Shown piece after piece: positions 62,970 to 64,000 of a DNA stretch of 64,000 nt. The notes under the pieces are model-generated. The model had not been told where the DNA came from and searched no databases. It saw only the letters and a list, made by a program, of their open reading frames with translations. The DNA is from Sphingobacterium sp. CZ-2. Lineage in GTDB: Bacteria; Bacteroidota; Bacteroidia; Sphingobacteriales; Sphingobacteriaceae. The position numbers and the translations under genes are program-made. The stretch spans positions 992,001-1,056,000 of the forward strand of contig NZ_CP038159.1 of NCBI RefSeq assembly GCF_004526235.1, written 5' to 3'. How positions within the stretch are numbered: position 1 is the first letter of the stretch; every line of letters starts with the position of its first letter.

Positions 62970-63042
62970 GCGAAAGTAGCTCAGTTGGTAGAGCACAACC
63001 TTGCCAAGGTTGGGGTCGCGAGTTCGAATCTCGTCTTTCGCT
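62970..63042 (+). tRNA. tRNA-Gly (anticodon GCC)
   Basis: This is a 73-base cloverleaf. The acceptor GCGAAAG pairs with CTTTCGC, with discriminator T. The D-arm GCTCAGTTGGTAGAGC, anticodon loop with GCC (TTGCCAA) and T-arm GAGTTCGAATCTC are present. CCA is not encoded. It is followed by tRNA-Leu after 5 bases. Confidence 0.97.
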
Positions 63043-63047
63043 CAGTT

Positions 63048-63132
63048 GCCTAGGTGGTGGAACTGGTAGACACGCAGGACTTAAAATCCTGTTCCTGTTA
63101 AAGGAGTGCGGGTTCGATTCCCGCCCTAGGTA
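63048..63132 (+). tRNA. tRNA-Leu (anticodon UAA)
   Basis: This is an 85-base cloverleaf with a long variable arm. The acceptor GCCTAGG pairs with CCTAGGT (one G-T pair at the end). The anticodon loop CTTAAAA carries TAA, and the T-arm GGGTTCGATTCCC is canonical. It is probably processed from a dicistronic transcript with tRNA-Gly. Confidence 0.96.
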
Positions 63133-63141
63133 CGGAAAAAA

Positions 63142-63161
63142 AGCTCGTCGGATGACGAGCT
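63142..63161 (+). terminator. Terminator of the tRNA operon
   Basis: Stem GCTCGTC/GACGAGC with a GGAT loop is followed by TTTTTT (63161-63166) and lies 10 bases beyond tRNA-Leu. Confidence 0.9.
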
Positions 63162-63224
63162 TTTTTAGTATAAAGTAGTGAGTATTTAGTATTTAGACCT
63201 ATGGCGTCCCGCTGGTATTATGCG

Positions 63225-63300
63225 CCATTGCGAGGAGGCACGACAAAGCAATCTTGAAACACCTATCCGTCATTGCGAGGAGGCACGACAAAGCAATCTT
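63225..63300. repeat. Two copies of the outer repeat arm
   Basis: ATTGCGAGGAGGCACGACAAAGCAATCTT occurs twice in direct orientation, about 45 bases apart, without the inner element. The arms are truncated relative to the clusters at 48.1 and 54.7 kb. Confidence 0.75.
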
Positions 63301-63337
63301 CCCTAAATTATCAAATGAAAATGGCAATGCACCTACT

Positions 63338-63751
63338 CTAAGAAATCAAATCAATAAATTTTTCCAAAGAGATAACATTAATGATTGGAAAATCTACTTG
63401 CTTCAAAGCATCAAAGTGTCGATCATTAGAAACAAGATAATGCGAATTAGCTGCAAAGGCACAATCGACAAATTTATTATCATCTGAATCAGAACGGATC
63501 AGTCCCAATTGAAAATGAACTTCAACTTTCTTAACATTGGGCAGCAGGGTTAATGCACCCAACACAAGTTCCGCAGTTTCTTTTGAAAATATATCTGAAA
63601 TCTTCTCTTCATATTCTAACAAAATATCATTAGTAACATAAACTTCAAAATCACCGTTGTAAATTTTATCTAAAAGAACTGAAAAGGTCGACCTCCGAGA
63701 GATCGACCTCAATATGACATTTGTATCTAAAATAACTTTGAGATTAGACAT
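63338..63751 (-). CDS. PIN-domain toxin-like ribonuclease
   Basis: This 137-residue PIN-domain protein starts MSNLKVILDTNVILRS (ATG at 63751). The acidic catalytic residues D (ILDTN), E (LLEYEEKI), D (SDSDDNKFVDCA) and the terminal SNDRHFD Asp are all visible. Such proteins cleave RNA and are usually toxins of type II toxin-antitoxin systems. The gene lies 11 bases downstream of a small gene that fits an antitoxin, so the pair is probably a toxin-antitoxin operon. Confidence 0.88.
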   Translation of the reverse strand: MSNLKVILDTNVILRSISRRSTFSVLLDKIYNGDFEVYVTNDILLEYEEKISDIFSKETAELVLGALTLLPNVKKVEVHFQLGLIRSDSDDNKFVDCAFAANSHYLVSNDRHFDALKQVDFPIINVISLEKFIDLIS

Positions 63752-63762
63752 CAAATTATTCT

Positions 63763-63969
63763 TTATTTTAATAAATTATCAAGCTTTTCGTCACTATACC
63801 CTTTCTCATCCCAAATTTCATCCGCTCTGTCCCGTGCATGATCCAGAAGAAATTTCGCCATTACACGTTTAAGTTCGATCAGTTGTTCTTCTGGTAAATC
63901 CACAGAAAACAATTTGAGAAGTTCAACTTGTACATTGGTCAATGGTGGGTTTGATACTGTAGTTCCCAT
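63763..63969 (-). CDS. Antitoxin of the PIN-domain toxin
   Basis: This protein has 68 residues from the ATG at 63969 (MGTTVSNPPLTNVQVELLKL...); a longer frame runs to 63996 at the window edge. The small helical protein ends in an acidic C-terminus (WDEKGYSDEKLDNLLK), as is usual for antitoxins that block PIN toxins. The first half resembles an SPOUT/antitoxin-type DNA-binding helix pair but no named fold can be claimed. It lies 11 bases upstream of the toxin gene. Confidence 0.7.
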   Translation of the reverse strand: MGTTVSNPPLTNVQVELLKLFSVDLPEEQLIELKRVMAKFLLDHARDRADEIWDEKGYSDEKLDNLLK

Positions 63970-64000
63970 TATTCCCTCCTTTTTGATTATACCCAAATTT

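Overview
The window is a chromosomal segment of a Bacteroidota bacterium, most likely of the family Sphingobacteriaceae (possibly Sphingobacterium; this is inference). The evidence is the AT-rich sequence, weak Shine-Dalgarno signals, repeated TAnnTTTG promoter elements typical of Bacteroidota, a DNA polymerase III alpha subunit with a fused N-terminal exonuclease, FabV, a TonB-dependent receptor, DUF1573, DUF4382 and DUF4838 lipoproteins, and many AraC-type regulators.

Region 1 (1-13,498) is the right part of a prophage or phage-derived element. It holds late tail genes (two overlapping tail-chaperone-like genes, an HK97-gp10-like gene, a tape-measure gene and several unrecognised genes). 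Next comes an inverted cargo block with an LRR-TIR protein and an AbiH-family protein. After these lie a previously unnamed structured RNA candidate, three small unknown genes and a tyrosine integrase pointing at the 3' end of tRNA-Ser(UGA), the probable attachment site. The rest of the phage lies left of the window. The LRR-TIR gene, the AbiH gene and the pseudoknotted RNA are the best candidate for an undescribed anti-phage or lysogeny-control system.

Region 2 (13,725-28,308) is envelope and regulation. A minus-strand operon encodes a HEAT-repeat membrane protein, a processive family-2 glycosyltransferase, a TPR protein with a C-terminal outer-membrane barrel, a DUF4838 lipoprotein, a DUF1573 lipoprotein and a short AraC-type protein. 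It resembles a Pga-type exopolysaccharide synthesis and export locus. Beside it lies a tight operon of three AraC-type regulators, two of them with 6-7 transmembrane segments and one with TPR-like repeats, and a divergent DUF4382 lipoprotein behind a palindromic operator candidate.

Region 3 (28,372-45,743) is mostly core genome. It has a zinc/cadmium-type P-type ATPase, SH3, BON and alanine-rich stress-type envelope proteins, a GreA-like factor, folD, lepA, a phytochrome-like histidine kinase that appears to have lost its chromophore ligands, fabV, a beta-lactamase-fold hydrolase, a SatD/DUF3307 pair, a PPK2 polyphosphate kinase and an atypical SDR. An array of TTATAATC-like motifs separates the SatD and PPK2 genes.

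Region 4 (45,889-64,000) has trpS and a deoxynucleoside kinase, kdsB, an aldo/keto reductase with an FKBP isomerase, a MurG-like glycosyltransferase, a zinc phospholipase C/nuclease-like protein, a TonB-dependent receptor, trxA, dnaE, an OmpA-like lipoprotein, a GH144-like secreted glycosidase, tRNA-Gly and tRNA-Leu, and a PIN-domain toxin-antitoxin pair. Nested palindromic dispersed repeats occur at four places (28.4, 48.1, 54.7 and 63.2 kb). Their arms have expanded into short tandem arrays, one of which supplies the stop codon of the ATPase gene.
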